Shown: one piece after another, positions 23,701 through 34,140 of the stretch
Layout of the letters: every line of letters begins with the position of its first letter
Position numbering within the stretch: position 1 is the stretch's first letter
NCBI GenBank assembly: GCA_020310875.1
Contig: CM035414.1
Span: 192,388,803 to 192,452,802 of the forward strand
Origin: Ceratopteris richardii
Taxonomy: Eukaryota > Streptophyta > Polypodiopsida > Polypodiales > Pteridaceae
Length of the DNA: 64,000 nt
Direction of reading: 5' to 3'
Program-made: the position numbers and the translations under genes
The notes under the pieces: model-generated
Told to the model about the DNA's origin: nothing
Databases searched by the model: none
Seen by the model: the letters and a program-made list of their open reading frames with translations, nothing else

Positions 23701-23710
23701 GAGGGGGAGG
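23701..23710 (+). other. Polypurine tract of copia A2
   Basis: GAGGGGGAGG directly precedes the 3' LTR; the A1 equivalent GAGAGGGAGC lies at about 25494-25503. Confidence 0.8.
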
Positions 23711-24772
23711 TCCTGGTGCAAATGTCCAAGCCTTCACATTTGGCTAGGAATGGAAGAGAATATGTGCAACTATTTGATGAAGCATGTGAACCATTGCTTG
23801 TAATTGGTTGATCCTTCACCATTGTAAAAGGTTTTGACCTTGAAAGAATCTTGTAAGTCCATATATCTCCTAGAGTTAGGAGAAGGATAAGTTATGATTT
23901 TCAATGAAGGAATAACTCCTCAATCATAGGGAACACTTTTTAGATGGAGCCAAGTTTAAATTTCAAATTCAAACTTGGATGAACTCATTATAAAAGCTAT
24001 TGTAAAACTTGCGGCTTCTCTGCCCCTTGGAGAGCTCTTCCTTTGATCATCTATTGCATTTGAGTAGCTTATACTATAGCTTACTGATTTCTCTATCATT
24101 GAGCACCATTTTAATGCCAATGTCTTGTATAATCATGTGATATCATGCATATATTATATTGATCATCTCTGACTACTTCTTTGCTATGACTACTCAGAAC
24201 AATGAGCTTTGCTTGATCATATCTCAGTGATTTCTCAACCACTTTGTAGGATCTATCGCTTGTTGGAACCAATTCAAAGTCTATTTTATGTTGTCGAAAT
24301 TTCAAGATATTTGCTTCAGCCATTTGCAAGAAATCGCCATCGAAGTGCTCACTGGTTATCTACTATTTAGTCCCTAAAATATCGGGGGTAAGCTTTGGAT
24401 TGCTAAATTGATTTCTCAGAGCCTAGGCTATTATTTTAGATGATCCCACTTGCAATCACTAGCTATATAAGCTAATTAAATTCCCTCAAAAGGAATTTAA
24501 TCAATTCTAGCTGTACTGTGAGCACTGAGCAAAAGAACCAACAGGTATCTAGACCAAAATAACAAGTTTTGTGACACTACCTGTTTGTCAAGTAATCTGT
24601 TTTGATCAAAATATTTGGAGGATCAACTCCAAAGTACATAGGTACTCTCTTGGTGTCATTTGCAAGATAAAAGGGCCTACAACATAACTTTGAAGTTTGA
24701 TAAGGTAGGTACAAAGCAGGTTTTAGCAGTACCACCTCACTTTCTTGAGGTATCCATCCATCTCTTCCAACA
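23711..24772 (+). repeat. 3' LTR of copia A2
   Basis: It starts TCCTGG (decayed TGTTGG) and ends CCAACA. It is followed by AGGAC, the near-perfect target duplication, and then the A1 RT sequence. Confidence 0.92.
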
Positions 24773-25470
24773 AGGACATGTTGAAGAAGTTCCACTTGGA
24801 GAATGCAAAAGTACCTAGCACCCCTATGGAGGTAAATCATAAACTAAGTGTTCATGAAGGTGACTTTCTTGAAGACATTGCAGGTTATCAAAGCATAGTT
24901 GGAAGTCTAAACTATGCAACATTAACAAGGATTGATACATGTTATGAAGTAAGTGTTATGAGCCAATTCATGCATAAAACTAGAGCACCTCACTTGGAAG
25001 CTGCTAAACAAATTTTGAAGTATCTCAAAGGTACTCAAAACCAAGGACTTTACTTCCCATACACATCAGATTTGGACGTTAAGCTATACTCAGATGCAGA
25101 TTGGGCAGGATGTAAGAAGGATAGAAGAAGTACTTTTGGATATTTATCTTTTGCAGGTGATCAGCCATCTCATGGTCTTCTAAGAAGCAACCAACTGTTG
25201 CTCTATCTTCAACAAAGGCTGAATACAGGGGATTAGAAAATACACAAGAAGCTATTGCAGCCAATCCCATTTATCATGCAAGAACAAAGCATATAGAAGT
25301 GCACTATCACTATGTTAGAGATAAACTCTTGAGCAAAGAAATTCAGTTAGCATATGTATCTACAAATTTGCAATGTGCAGATTTGTTAACCAAAGCACTT
25401 GATGGTACTAAGATTTGGAGGTTTAAAACCATGATTGGATTAGAAGACATTCAAGAAGATTGAAGAAGAG
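24773..25470 (+). pseudogene. Copia A1 RT end and RNase H
   Basis: It continues A1 after the A2 insertion: KKFHLENAKVPSTPMEVNH (RT connection), GYQSIVGSLNYAT and KLYSDADWAGCKKDRRS, the RNase H motif with its first Asp intact, unlike A2. After about 25160 a frameshift leaves the rest (TEAEYRG, HARTKHIEVHYHYVR, CADLLTKALDG) in other frames. The polypurine tract and 3' LTR follow at once. Confidence 0.88.
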
Positions 25471-25503
25471 ACACAAGCCAAGATGTTTGGCTTGAGAGGG
25501 AGC

Positions 25504-26564
25504 TGTTGGAGCAAGTATACAAGCCTTCACATTTGTCTTAGCATGAAAAAACATTATGTGGAAATAATTGATGGATCATGTGAATCCTAGCTTGTAACCT
25601 TTTGATCATTCACCATTGTAAAAGGTTTTCACCTTGAGAGAATCTTGTAAATCCATATATCTCGTGGAGAAGGAGAATTATGAGCTAAGAATCAAATTAG
25701 ATGGAATAACTCCTAAATTAGTGGAAGTCACCTTTTTAGATAGAGCCAAGTTTGAATTCAAATTCAAACTTGGAGGAAACTCTTATAAAAGCCTTTGTAA
25801 AAACTCGTGGCTATGTGGCCTCATTGAGAGCTTCTTCTTGATCTTTTATAGGATTTGAGTAGCTTACACTATATCTTACTTCTTCCACTATCATTGAGCA
25901 TCATTGCATTGCCAATGATCGTGTATAATCATGTGCTATGATACATATGCTTCATTGATCATCTCTGTCTACTTCTCTGCTATGAATACTCAGAACATTG
26001 AACTTTGTGTGGTCATATCTTAGTGAATTCAGAACCATTTTGCATGATCTATAGCTTGTTAGAACCATCTTGAAGTCTAATTTATGCTCGAAAAGTTTCA
26101 AACCATTTGGTTCAGCCATCTGGGAGAAATCCTTGTCGAAGTGCTCACTAGTTATCTACTATTCAGTCCTTAAAAAGTCGGGGGTAAGCTTTGGATTGCT
26201 AAATTGATTTCTCACAACATCGTTTATCTTTTAAGATGATTCCACTTGTAATCATTAGCTATCTAAGCTACTTGAATTCCCTCAAAAGTAATTTCATCAA
26301 TTGTTACTGTACTGTGAGCACTAAGCAAAAGAACCAGCAAGTGTATAGACCAAAATAGCAAGTTTTGTGAAGCTATTCATGAAGTAGTCTGTTTTGATTC
26401 AAATGTTTCAAGCATCAACTCCAAAGTACATAAGTACTTTCTTGGTGTCATTTGCAAGCTAAAAGGTCCTTCTATATTACTCTAAAGTGTATTAGGGCAG
26501 GTAGAAAGCAGGTTTTGGTAGTACCACCTCACTTCCTTGAGGTATGTATCCATCTCTTCCAACA
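25504..26564 (+). repeat. 3' LTR of copia A1
   Basis: It begins TGTTGG and ends CCAACA. It is followed by GTTAC (26565-26569), matching 10996-11000. A TATA-like CTTATAAAAGCC lies near 25782. Confidence 0.93.
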
Positions 26565-26833
26565 GTTACCCTGTAATCTTTCCATTAAAGTTCCAAATTT
26601 CTGAGCATAGTCTTCTACTAACATGTTCCTTTGTCTAATTGCTCTCAACTTTCTCTAAAGCTTTGAAAAAATGTTATTTTTAATGCATCATATGTAGCAA
26701 AATGAGCAATACTGTATTGACTAAACCAACTGATTGCCCTTCCTTTTAATGTAGCTGCAAATTGCTAGAGTTTGATGTCATCACCATATATGGCTAGATA
26801 ACCATTTGCTGTCCACTTTATCTCGAATTGAGT
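26565..26833 (-). pseudogene. Gypsy-1 Gag, N-terminal part
   Basis: The minus strand encodes a gypsy Gag core in pieces: NGYLAIYGDDIKL, LKGRAISWFSQYS, HFATYDALK and RQRNMLVEDYAQKFGTLMERL. It joins exactly to the Gag segment below 10995 once A1 and one GTTAC copy are removed. It is cut near 26834 by copia fragment B3, so the Gag start and the 5' LTR are missing. Confidence 0.75.
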
Positions 26834-28563
26834 TCACTCAATCTTGCCCCTAGAGGGAATACTATCACGTGTGCCAACAAGTCCTCTTATCCTATCATGG
26901 GAGTTGGTAAGATCATTCTCACTAGTGCTGATGGTAGTTCTTTTACATTGTTGGATGCTTTATTTGTGTCAGGGATCAAGAAGAATCTGTTATCAATTTT
27001 AGATTTAGCCAAGATTGGCTTGGTTGTGAAAAATGTTGATGAATATAGTTCATGATCTATCAAATGGTGATGTCATTATTCCTTCTAGCATTTTATGTCA
27101 TGGGCTGTATAAGCTCAAAGACTATGAAAGATCTTTGAATGATTTAGCATGTGCAATACATGATTCTCAGTCTATGTCAGATGCAAAGCTTTGACAAGCA
27201 TGCTTTGGTCATTTGAATTTTTTTAGTTTGCTATGCTTGCAAAAAATGGTGTCCTCTTTGCCCAAACTTGAGGCACCTCGTAAACATGTATGTGAAGGAT
27301 GTATTTTGGACAAAATATAGCATTCCTCCTTCCCAAAAGATGGTTCAGTTCGAGCTACTCAGAAACTACAACTTGTTCAAAGTGATGTCTGTGGTCCTAT
27401 GTAGACACCTTCTTTTGGGAACTATCTTTGCTTCATGACTTTCATTGAAGATTTTTCTAGGCATGCATGGGTATATTCATTTAAAGCAAAGTCAGAAGTG
27501 TTTATGTGCTTCAAACAGTTTTTGGTTTTGGTTACAAATCTATCAGTATGTAAATTTTGCACCCTTCATTCTGATCGAGGGGACGAAGTATATGTCTTTT
27601 GACTTTAATGCATTTCTAGTTGAACCTAGGATAAAACATTAGTGTATAGTGCCATATAAACCTCAACAAAATGGAGTTTCTAAAAGTAAGAACAGGTCAC
27701 TCATGGAGATGGTGAGGTGTATGGTCAAGAGCCAGGCTTTACCACATAGTTTTTGGCTTGAGGCTATTATGTGTGCAACATATGTACTTAACAGGTGTCC
27801 TACTAAAGCATTACAATCTATCACTCCATATGAGGCTTGGCATGGTTGTAAGCCATCTGTTGCTCACTTGCATGTTTTTGTTTGTCTCGCATATGCATTA
27901 GTGCCTAAACAACAATGCAAGAAATTGGATGATAAAGGAGTGAAACGGCTATTGTCAATATCATCCACAAACTAGACGCATTTTGGTTAGCCATGATTTT
28001 GTTTTTGTGGAAGATGCTATTCAGACATTACTTCCATGCATTAAGGAGACATCTGTTAGCTCAAAAGCTATGTATGATACTTTGTTGCCTCTTTTTATAT
28101 GTGGACAGTCTAGTGCTAGTTCTAGTGCTAGTTCCAATGAGGCAACTTCTTAGCCTTTACAGGTTTCATGTGATGATGAAGATCATTCCATTTCTGATGC
28201 TGATTTACATGATGCACTTGTTGATGAGAGAGTTGATATTGAGGAGGCAAAAACTATGCAAAAATGGCTGGTGTAGATTGTGCGTGACAGCAAATTAGAT
28301 GCACCTCTCTCATATCGTACTTGTTCATGCTCTCATAGTGCTTCTTTTGCACCAGATTGCTATGCTATGGCTTCCTCTAGTCTTCATGATGAGAATGAGC
28401 CTATCTTCATGATGAGAATGAGCCTATTTTATTTGATGAAAGCACAAAATTCAAAAAATTGGATGGCTATTATGCAATCAGAATATGATGTTATTATAAA
28501 AAATGGTACTTGGTCTTTATGTGACTTGCATCCTGGCAAGAAGGCCAATGGAACTAAGTGGGT
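26834..28563 (+). mobile_element. Copia B3: fragment of a B-family copia element
   Basis: It aligns with B2 from about 41447 to 43170: protease region after the active site, pre-integrase domain, integrase and the start of RT. Recognisable parts are ANKSSYPIMGVGKIILT, KPQQNGVSKSKNRSLMEMVRCM (integrase Glu region, with E replaced by S/K in this frame), TPYEAWHGCKPS and NSKNWMAIMQSEYD. No LTR, gag or RNase H is attached. Both ends are abrupt, against Gypsy-1 gag on the left and an R1 LTR fragment on the right, so it was left by deletion or illegitimate recombination. Confidence 0.88.
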
Positions 28564-28798
28564 TTTCACTCTAGCACAATGGTAAGTACCAATGTGAGGA
28601 GATCCACCTCATAAATTTTGATCCATGGAGATATGAGGACTAGTATGACGACCGTGAGCAAGTGAAGGCACAAGTGCGTGAGTGAGAAGCACACTAGGAT
28701 GCACACACATACACACACACGTGCATACAAGGCAACAACAAAGAGATGAACAATGGAATGCTTTCTATTACTCAAGGAATCTCTTACAAAATCTCAAG
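28564..28798 (-). repeat. Fragment of R1 LTR
   Basis: It matches 45441 to about 45670 (shared AGCACAATGG...CTACCAATGTGAGGAG and GAACAATGGAA blocks). It contains an (AC)n microsatellite near 28703-28722. It ends abruptly at Gypsy-2 gag. Because the full copy at 45441-46127 reads as a minus-strand LTR, this is probably its 3' end. Confidence 0.6.
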
Positions 28799-29990
28799 GC
28801 TGACTCCAACCAGAGTAACGTACACTAAATTCGGTGGATTTCCAGGAGATGACCCAGATGCTCATGTACGCACATTTGAGATAAGTTACGTAGTGCTCAA
28901 CCATCCACCCGATCCGGCGTATAAGGCTATTGTCTTCCAGTCTACATTGGTTAATGAAGCAGCCAGATGGCTTACAGAATATGATATTAACCATTTCGAC
29001 ACCTATGAAGCAATAAGGGATGCATTTTTGCAAAGATTCAGGCTAAAGAAGAATCCAGTCGAAATTTTTGATTACCTGCAAAACAATAGATAGAAGATAA
29101 ATCAAACAGTGCAGGAATATGCCACTCTATTCAGAACCCATTTGAGGTAATTACCACCAGCACATGCCAACCTACCGGATGACGTTATCACTCAATGGTT
29201 TATCAATGGATTGACTCCGCAACTTAAACAGATTATGATCATACGCTATGTAGGAGCTATGATGCTAGATGCAGTGATTGCAATGGCTTTGCAGCTGGAA
29301 AACAAGGTTGGAGGATTTACAAAAGACTTGGAATGGTTAAAGGCAAATAAAAATGTTGTAGAAGACCCGACCAGACAAATGTTCTGCACCACATGCAAGA
29401 ATTCAGGGCACACTAGTGCCACTTGTGCACTTAATCAGTTGTTTTGTGCTATCTGCAACACGACCGGACATACTACCAAAAACTGTGCATACAACGCCAA
29501 AGTGTAGGGAACCGCAACTGTCAATGCTATTATACAGGAACCAGGACAGCCAACCAATCATTATGTACCTCCGTAAATGAGAAACAACCAGCAACAAGGC
29601 TATCGAAATTACAGAGGACAGAGAAATAATAACTACAATGCAAATCGCTGGCAGGTCGGACCAGCACAGGAAAATCCCAATTTGCCACCACCGCGCTGCC
29701 ATTTTTGTGGTGAATTTGGTCACATTAGAAGATTTTGTAAGGATGCAGCTGAGTATGATCACAGGAAGAAAGAACGACAAAACCCAATGACTAATATGGT
29801 ACAAATCACACCCGTAGAAACGCAAGCTGTAGTAATTCAGACCCGATCCGATAAGCAACTGCAACCAGCGACAGAAGTATTTGAACCAGGCATACGTGAA
29901 CAACAAAGGATGTATGATAAGGCCAGTCAATGGACCACCGCCGAACCTCCAGTGTTTCCAGATCCTATTCCGGTGACCCAGACTCCGCTA
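28799..29990 (+). pseudogene. Gypsy-2 Gag with three zinc knuckles
   Basis: The Gag core is recognisable: YTKFGGFPGDDPDAHVRTFE, AARWLTEYD, YEAIRDAFLQRFRLK and DDVITQWFINGLTP. Three CCHC knuckles of standard CX2CX4HX4C form follow: CTTCKNSGHTSATC, CAICNTTGHTTKNC and, at 29697-29738, CHFCGEFGHIRRFC. In-frame stops lie at 29091 (TAG), 29148 (TAA), 29505 (TAG) and 29574 (TAA). All are in the same frame as the rest of pol, so Gag and Pol were one polyprotein. It builds particles and binds RNA. Confidence 0.85.
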
Positions 29991-31090
29991 ACCAAGGAAG
30001 GAACACAAAAACAAGATTCTAATTTAGTAGCAGGCACATCATCTTCAGCACATACATCCTCTTCAGCCGACGCATCATCTTCAAAATCCGTGGAAAGCAC
30101 AATTCAATCACATAAGGCCTGGGAGATTTTATCTAAAGCGTCCATTACTCTTCCTCTTGGCCAATTATTTGCACTAGTACCAGGAGTTCGACAACAATTC
30201 CAACAACAGTTCAGTCTTGTACCTTCTTGCAATCCAGCAACAGCGGCAGTGCAACCGGAACCTGATTCTACGATCGATCATTCGGTTCCTTTAATTACGG
30301 TATGGTATAAAAATCATAAAATTACACATGTACTAATTGATGGAGGATCTAGAGTCAACATTGCTACTGCTGCACTGTGTAAGAAGTTAGGATGGACTGA
30401 AATCAAACCAGTTCAGTTCTTTGTCAGAATGGCTGACCAGTCAAGAGTCCATCCAGTAGGACTTGTACGGAATGTACCAATAACTTTGCAGGGTACCACA
30501 TTTAAGATGACCTTTGTCGTCCTAGAATTACTGGAATCCACCCTTGATTATAATCTTCTTTTTGGCCGTCCTTGGCTGAAGCAAGCTAAGGTCATACAAG
30601 ATTGGTCTGCACAGGAACTCACTTTCAAAGATAATAATCGTAAATATATTGTAAGACTAGATGCTATACAGCCTTGCGAATTGCATGCTAGACCGTATTT
30701 TGCAGAACCAGTTCATATGTTAGATGGCTTGTCAGATGATGAAGAAGAAGAGTTTTTAAAGAACAACATTGACTTAATTTCCCTAGGAACTGTTGATCTA
30801 CAATCTTTTGTAGATAATTGGAATCCCGCAGTTTGTACGGTGATGCCTGTAACAGAAGAAGATAAGAAGGAAGATACTGCTGCTATAGATGATCCTCAAC
30901 TGCAACAACTTTTTAAGCCAGCTGACGATACAGAGAAGCCCCAACAATTTTATGTTCCAGAGGATCAGTTTATCACTTATAATTTAGGAGATGAAGACCA
31001 TCCGCGTCCTGTCAAGATAAAAGAAAACTTACCGGAAACATTTCAAGTAGACCTAATCCAGCTACTCCGAGAGTTCTCCGATGTCTTTGC
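29991..31090 (+). pseudogene. Gypsy-2 aspartic protease and linker
   Basis: After a Ser/Thr-rich linker, the retropepsin site reads HVLIDGGSRVNIATAALCKK (Asp codon near 30339). The flap and the terminal LLFGRPWLKQAKVIQDW motif follow. The D-G-G form matches Gypsy-1. An acidic linker (DDEEEEFLKNN) and a conserved pre-RT segment (LIQLLREFSDVFAWDYKDMKG) lead into RT. No stop occurs in this part. Confidence 0.87.
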
Positions 31091-31955
31091 ATGGGATTAC
31101 AAAGATATGAAGGGTTTGGACCCGCACATTTATCAACACAGGGTCATGCTGAAGCCGGAAGCAAAACCAATCAAACAACCAAGCTACCGGATGAATCCGA
31201 ACTATGCATCACAGGTAAAGGCAAAACTTGATAGGCTACTCAAAGTCGGATTCATTGTACTAGTAGAGCATGCTGAATGGATCTCACCAATTGTTATTGT
31301 GCCTAAAAAGAATAAGCAGCTTCGAATATGTGTAGATTACCGAAAACTGAACGCAGCTACGGTGCCTGATCCATTTCCGCTATCTTTTCTTGACACAATG
31401 CTTGATAGAGTAGCAGGACATGAAATGTATTCATTCCTAGATGGATACAGTGGGTATAATCAAGTTAGAATGGTTGAACAGGATATACCAAAGACCGCTT
31501 TCATCACCAATTGGGGTGTTGTTGCTTGTACCGTAATGTGGTTTGGATTAAGAAATGCCACAAGTACTTTTCATAGGTGTATGCAGGAAATATTCTCCCC
31601 TTACCTTACCTCATTTATGCAAGTTTATCTGGATGATTTTTTGTTATTTGGCAAGATAGTAGCACACTTGTTCCATTTACGGTGTTGCTTTGAAAAATGC
31701 AGAGAATACAGACTCTGTTTGAACCCAAACAAATCTGTGTTTGCGGTTTCATGTGGAAGGCTACTTGGCCACATCGTATCTGCACAAGGTATACAGGTGG
31801 ATCCAGATAAAATTACAGCTGTGTTAGAAGCACCTGTGCCCACTACACCTAAGGAAGTGATGCGCTTCATGGGCCAAGTAAGATGGCATGGTCGGCACTT
31901 ACGGTGGCTTGCTCATTTGGCAATACCACTGAAAAGATTAATCATCAAGACTCCT
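31091..31955 (+). pseudogene. Gypsy-2 reverse transcriptase
   Basis: RT motifs in order: LKVGFIVLVEHAEWISPIVI, LRICVDYRKLNAAT (first catalytic Asp in the next block), MYSFLDGYSGYNQV, TAFITNWGVVACTVMWFGLRN and MQVYLDDFLLFGK with the two catalytic aspartates intact. The connection region ends ...VRWHGRHLRWLAHLA. The open frame stops at TGA 31956 between RT and RNase H. Confidence 0.9.
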
Positions 31956-32440
31956 TGACAATTTGAGTGGACTCAGGAATGTCAAATAGCATTTGATCGT
32001 TTAAAGTGTTTATTAACACAAGTTCCCATCTTACAGCCTCCCGATTGGGATCACCCCTTTCATGTATTTGTTGATGCCTCAGATATAGCAATTGGAAGCG
32101 TATTAATGCAACAAATGAATAAGTGGTTCAGACCAGTATACTATGCAAGTCGAAGGCTTGCCCTTGTGGAAAAGGATTACTCTGTAACTGAAAGGGAATG
32201 TCTGGGTTTAGTATACTCTGTCAAGAAGTTCAGGCATTATTTACTTGGCCGCAAATTTACTCTTCATGTAGATCATGCTGCACTTGTCTATATGGTTTGG
32301 CAACAGTACTTAGGTGGCCGATTAGCGCGATGGGTTCTGCTTTTACAAGAATTTGATTACGAAGATATTCATTGCCCTGGCAGTTCATATGCCTTAGCAG
32401 ATTTCCTTTCTCGCTTAGATTCCGGTGAACCTCCGATCGG
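31956..32440 (+). pseudogene. Gypsy-2 RNase H
   Basis: Directly after the TGA the same frame continues with QFEWTQECQIAFDRLK, then VFVDASDIAIGSV (first catalytic Asp), VTERECLGLVYSVKKFRHYL (Glu) and LHVDHAALVY (Asp). It ends with YALADFLSRLDSGE. The domain is of standard length and otherwise intact. There is no second RNase H copy as in classical Tat elements. Confidence 0.9.
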
Positions 32441-33785
32441 TGTAGATGACACAACACCGGCAATTTATGTTTCTGAACCGACTAATGATGAAATTGCAGA
32501 CCCACCTATGCCATCTACATACTATGATCAGATATTGACCTTTCTTACTGATGGATGCCTCCCTTCTCAGACTTCTACTGCAATACGCAAGAAAATTGCA
32601 GTTTTCAGCCGCCGATTTCAGTTGATTGCTGGGGAATTATACTATATGGATCACACTGGAGTTTTACTTCGTTGTATTCAACCACATGAAGTTAACTCAA
32701 TCATTACTTTGGCTCACTCAATTCCTTCCGATGGCCATTTTTCAACAGATTTAACGCACCGAAAAATTCTGCAAAGCGGACTTTGGTGGCCTACTATATA
32801 CAAGGATGTATCACAGTTTGTCAAACAATGTGATAGTTGTCAGAGATCTGGACAACCCCTGCAACGTCATCTTTTCCCTCTACAACCTGTCTTGCCATTA
32901 GAGCCTTTTCAAAAGTGGAGTCTAGACTTTATCGGACCTATTACACCGCCAGCAATACTCAGCAATAATCGTTATATTCTAACCTGTACAGACTATGCAA
33001 CCAGATGGGCAGAAGCATGGGCTTTAAAATTTGCCACAGCTGTTTCGGTGGCAAATTGCCTAATGAAAGATATCTTTCCGCGCTTTGGATTACCTCTGGA
33101 GCTTGTTACAGATCAGGGCACTCATTTTGTTAACAATCTAATGAAAGTACTCACACATTCTTTTCAGATCACGCATAAATTCAGTTCACCATATTATCCT
33201 CGTGCAAATGGTTTGGCTGAGAGTACAAACAAGACCCTACTAAATATGCTTCGAAAACTCATTTTGGAAGCACCGAAAAGATGGGACCAACTGTTACCTG
33301 CAGTCCTGTGGGCATACCGAACTACCTATAAGGTAGCAACAGGTCTAACACCCTTCAAACTAGCTTATGGATTGGAAGCCATAGCACCCATGGAAATTAT
33401 TGTGCCAAGCTTACGTGTGGCTCTCACTCAGAAATTAATACCAGAAGATTCCTTATCATTTCGGCTAGATACACTCAAAAAACTGGATGAGCACCGATGG
33501 CAAAGTTTTCTAACTATGCAGGAAGTACAGCTAAGACAAGCTCGAACACATGATCGCTATCTAAAGACCCCAGTTTTTACGGTGGGACAACTTGTACTAT
33601 TTTACAATGCAAAATCAAATCGCTCTGCTGGCAAATTCAAGTTACGATGGTTTGGCCCCTACCGGATTTTTGAACAAGTGGGCCCAGCAACTTTTTCGTT
33701 GACTACTTTGACCGGAATTCCTCTTCCGAAAGTCATCAATGGTTCGAAGCTGCGGCCGTATCAACAAACATCTAACCCGCAATGA
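32441..33785 (+). CDS. Gypsy-2 integrase (intact frame within a dead polyprotein)
   Basis: The zinc domain has spacing H-X6-H-X30-C-X2-C (HSIPSDGH ... CDSC). The core has WSLDFIGPI, ELVTDQGTHF and GLAESTNK, so D, D and E are all present. The C-terminus has LVLFYNAKSNRSAGKFKLRWFGPYRI and ends ...INGSKLRPYQQTSNPQ before TGA at 33783. No chromodomain follows. The frame from 32106 is open for 559 residues and only separated from the rest by TGA 31956. It joins cDNA to chromosomal DNA. Confidence 0.88.
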
Positions 33786-34140
33786 AACGTTTCGCGGTTG
33801 GCCGCGTCTTTTGGCGTTCTCTTTTCTTTCCTTTTCTCTTCTTTTCTTTTCTTTTATTTTTTGCGTGCTTAATAAAATAAGTCTGTAAATATCCGCGTTT
33901 TGATACCTAATTATGTCAACAGCCGCCCTGCCCTTTCCAGCTACTCATGCATGCACACCAAAGTTAAGAAGTTATCATCTCAACGATGAACGATTATTAG
34001 TGATTTTGATTGCTCCCCACTGCTGAACATCTACTTAACCTTCTCCATTTCGCCAAAAATCGCTATTGTGCTTGCGTGATTTGTGTGACTGTGTATACCC
34101 TGTGCGTTTGCGTTTTGTGCTTGCTATCATCGTTTGTGCC
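33786..34140 (+). other. Spacer between Gypsy-2 pol and the second ORF, with pyrimidine tract
   Basis: No ORF of note. A T/C-rich tract covers about 33816-33862, followed by TTAATAAAATAAG (AATAAA at about 33871). It could host a splice acceptor or a promoter for expressing the downstream ORF, since that ORF is in a different frame and 355 bp away. This is inference only. Confidence 0.45.

Larger units (their letters stand above)
18433..24772 (+). mobile_element. Copia A2: Ty1/copia element inserted in its relative A1
   Basis: The LTRs (18433-19498, 1066 bp; 23711-24772, 1062 bp) are nearly identical to each other and clearly related to those of A1. The flanking duplication is AGGAT/AGGAC (18428-18432, 24773-24777), one base apart. 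The primer site is at 19500 and the polypurine tract GAGGGGGAGG at 23701-23710. Internal sequence covers gag with zinc knuckle, protease, integrase, RT and RNase H. Multiple stops and frameshifts are present. The same orientation as A1 makes the array LTR-internal-LTR-internal-LTR. Confidence 0.93.
11001..26564 (+). mobile_element. Copia A1: Ty1/copia element, host of two nested insertions
   Basis: LTRs lie at 11001-12025 and 25504-26564, flanked by a perfect GTTAC target duplication. The primer site TGGTATTAGAGCA follows the 5' LTR at 12027, and a purine-rich tract (GAGAGGGAGC) precedes the 3' LTR. Internal order is gag, protease, integrase, RT, RNase H, as in Ty1/copia. RT is interrupted at 14905-18179 by copia B1 and at 18433-24772 by A2, a member of the same family. 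Removing both insertions leaves about 6.0 kb. The element is dead: it has in-frame stops, a lost zinc knuckle and frameshifts. Confidence 0.92.
2868..26833 (-). mobile_element. Gypsy-1: decayed Ty3/gypsy element with extra 3' ORF, split by a copia insertion
   Basis: On the minus strand the order is gag (26833-26565, then 11000 to about 10200), protease, RT, RNase H, integrase (to about 6200), then an extra ORF (about 5730-3537) and a probable 3' LTR (2868 to about 3480). Gag is interrupted by copia element A1 with a perfect 5-bp duplication, GTTAC at 10996-11000 and 26565-26569. The 5' end is lost where copia fragment B3 begins near 26834. The extra ORF after integrase is the arrangement of Athila-like plant gypsy elements. 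All reading frames carry stops or frameshifts. The element is related to Gypsy-2 at 28.8-37 kb: both share a DGGSRVNI protease motif and a post-integrase coiled-coil ORF. Confidence 0.85.

Noticed and set aside
28703..28722. (AC)n tract as a CRISPR-like or satellite array
   Set aside because: A short dinucleotide microsatellite inside an R1 fragment, with no repeat-spacer structure.
29403..29930. 175-residue minus-strand ORF
   Set aside because: Shadow of Gypsy-2 Gag; hydrophobic content follows from the reverse complement of the coding strand.
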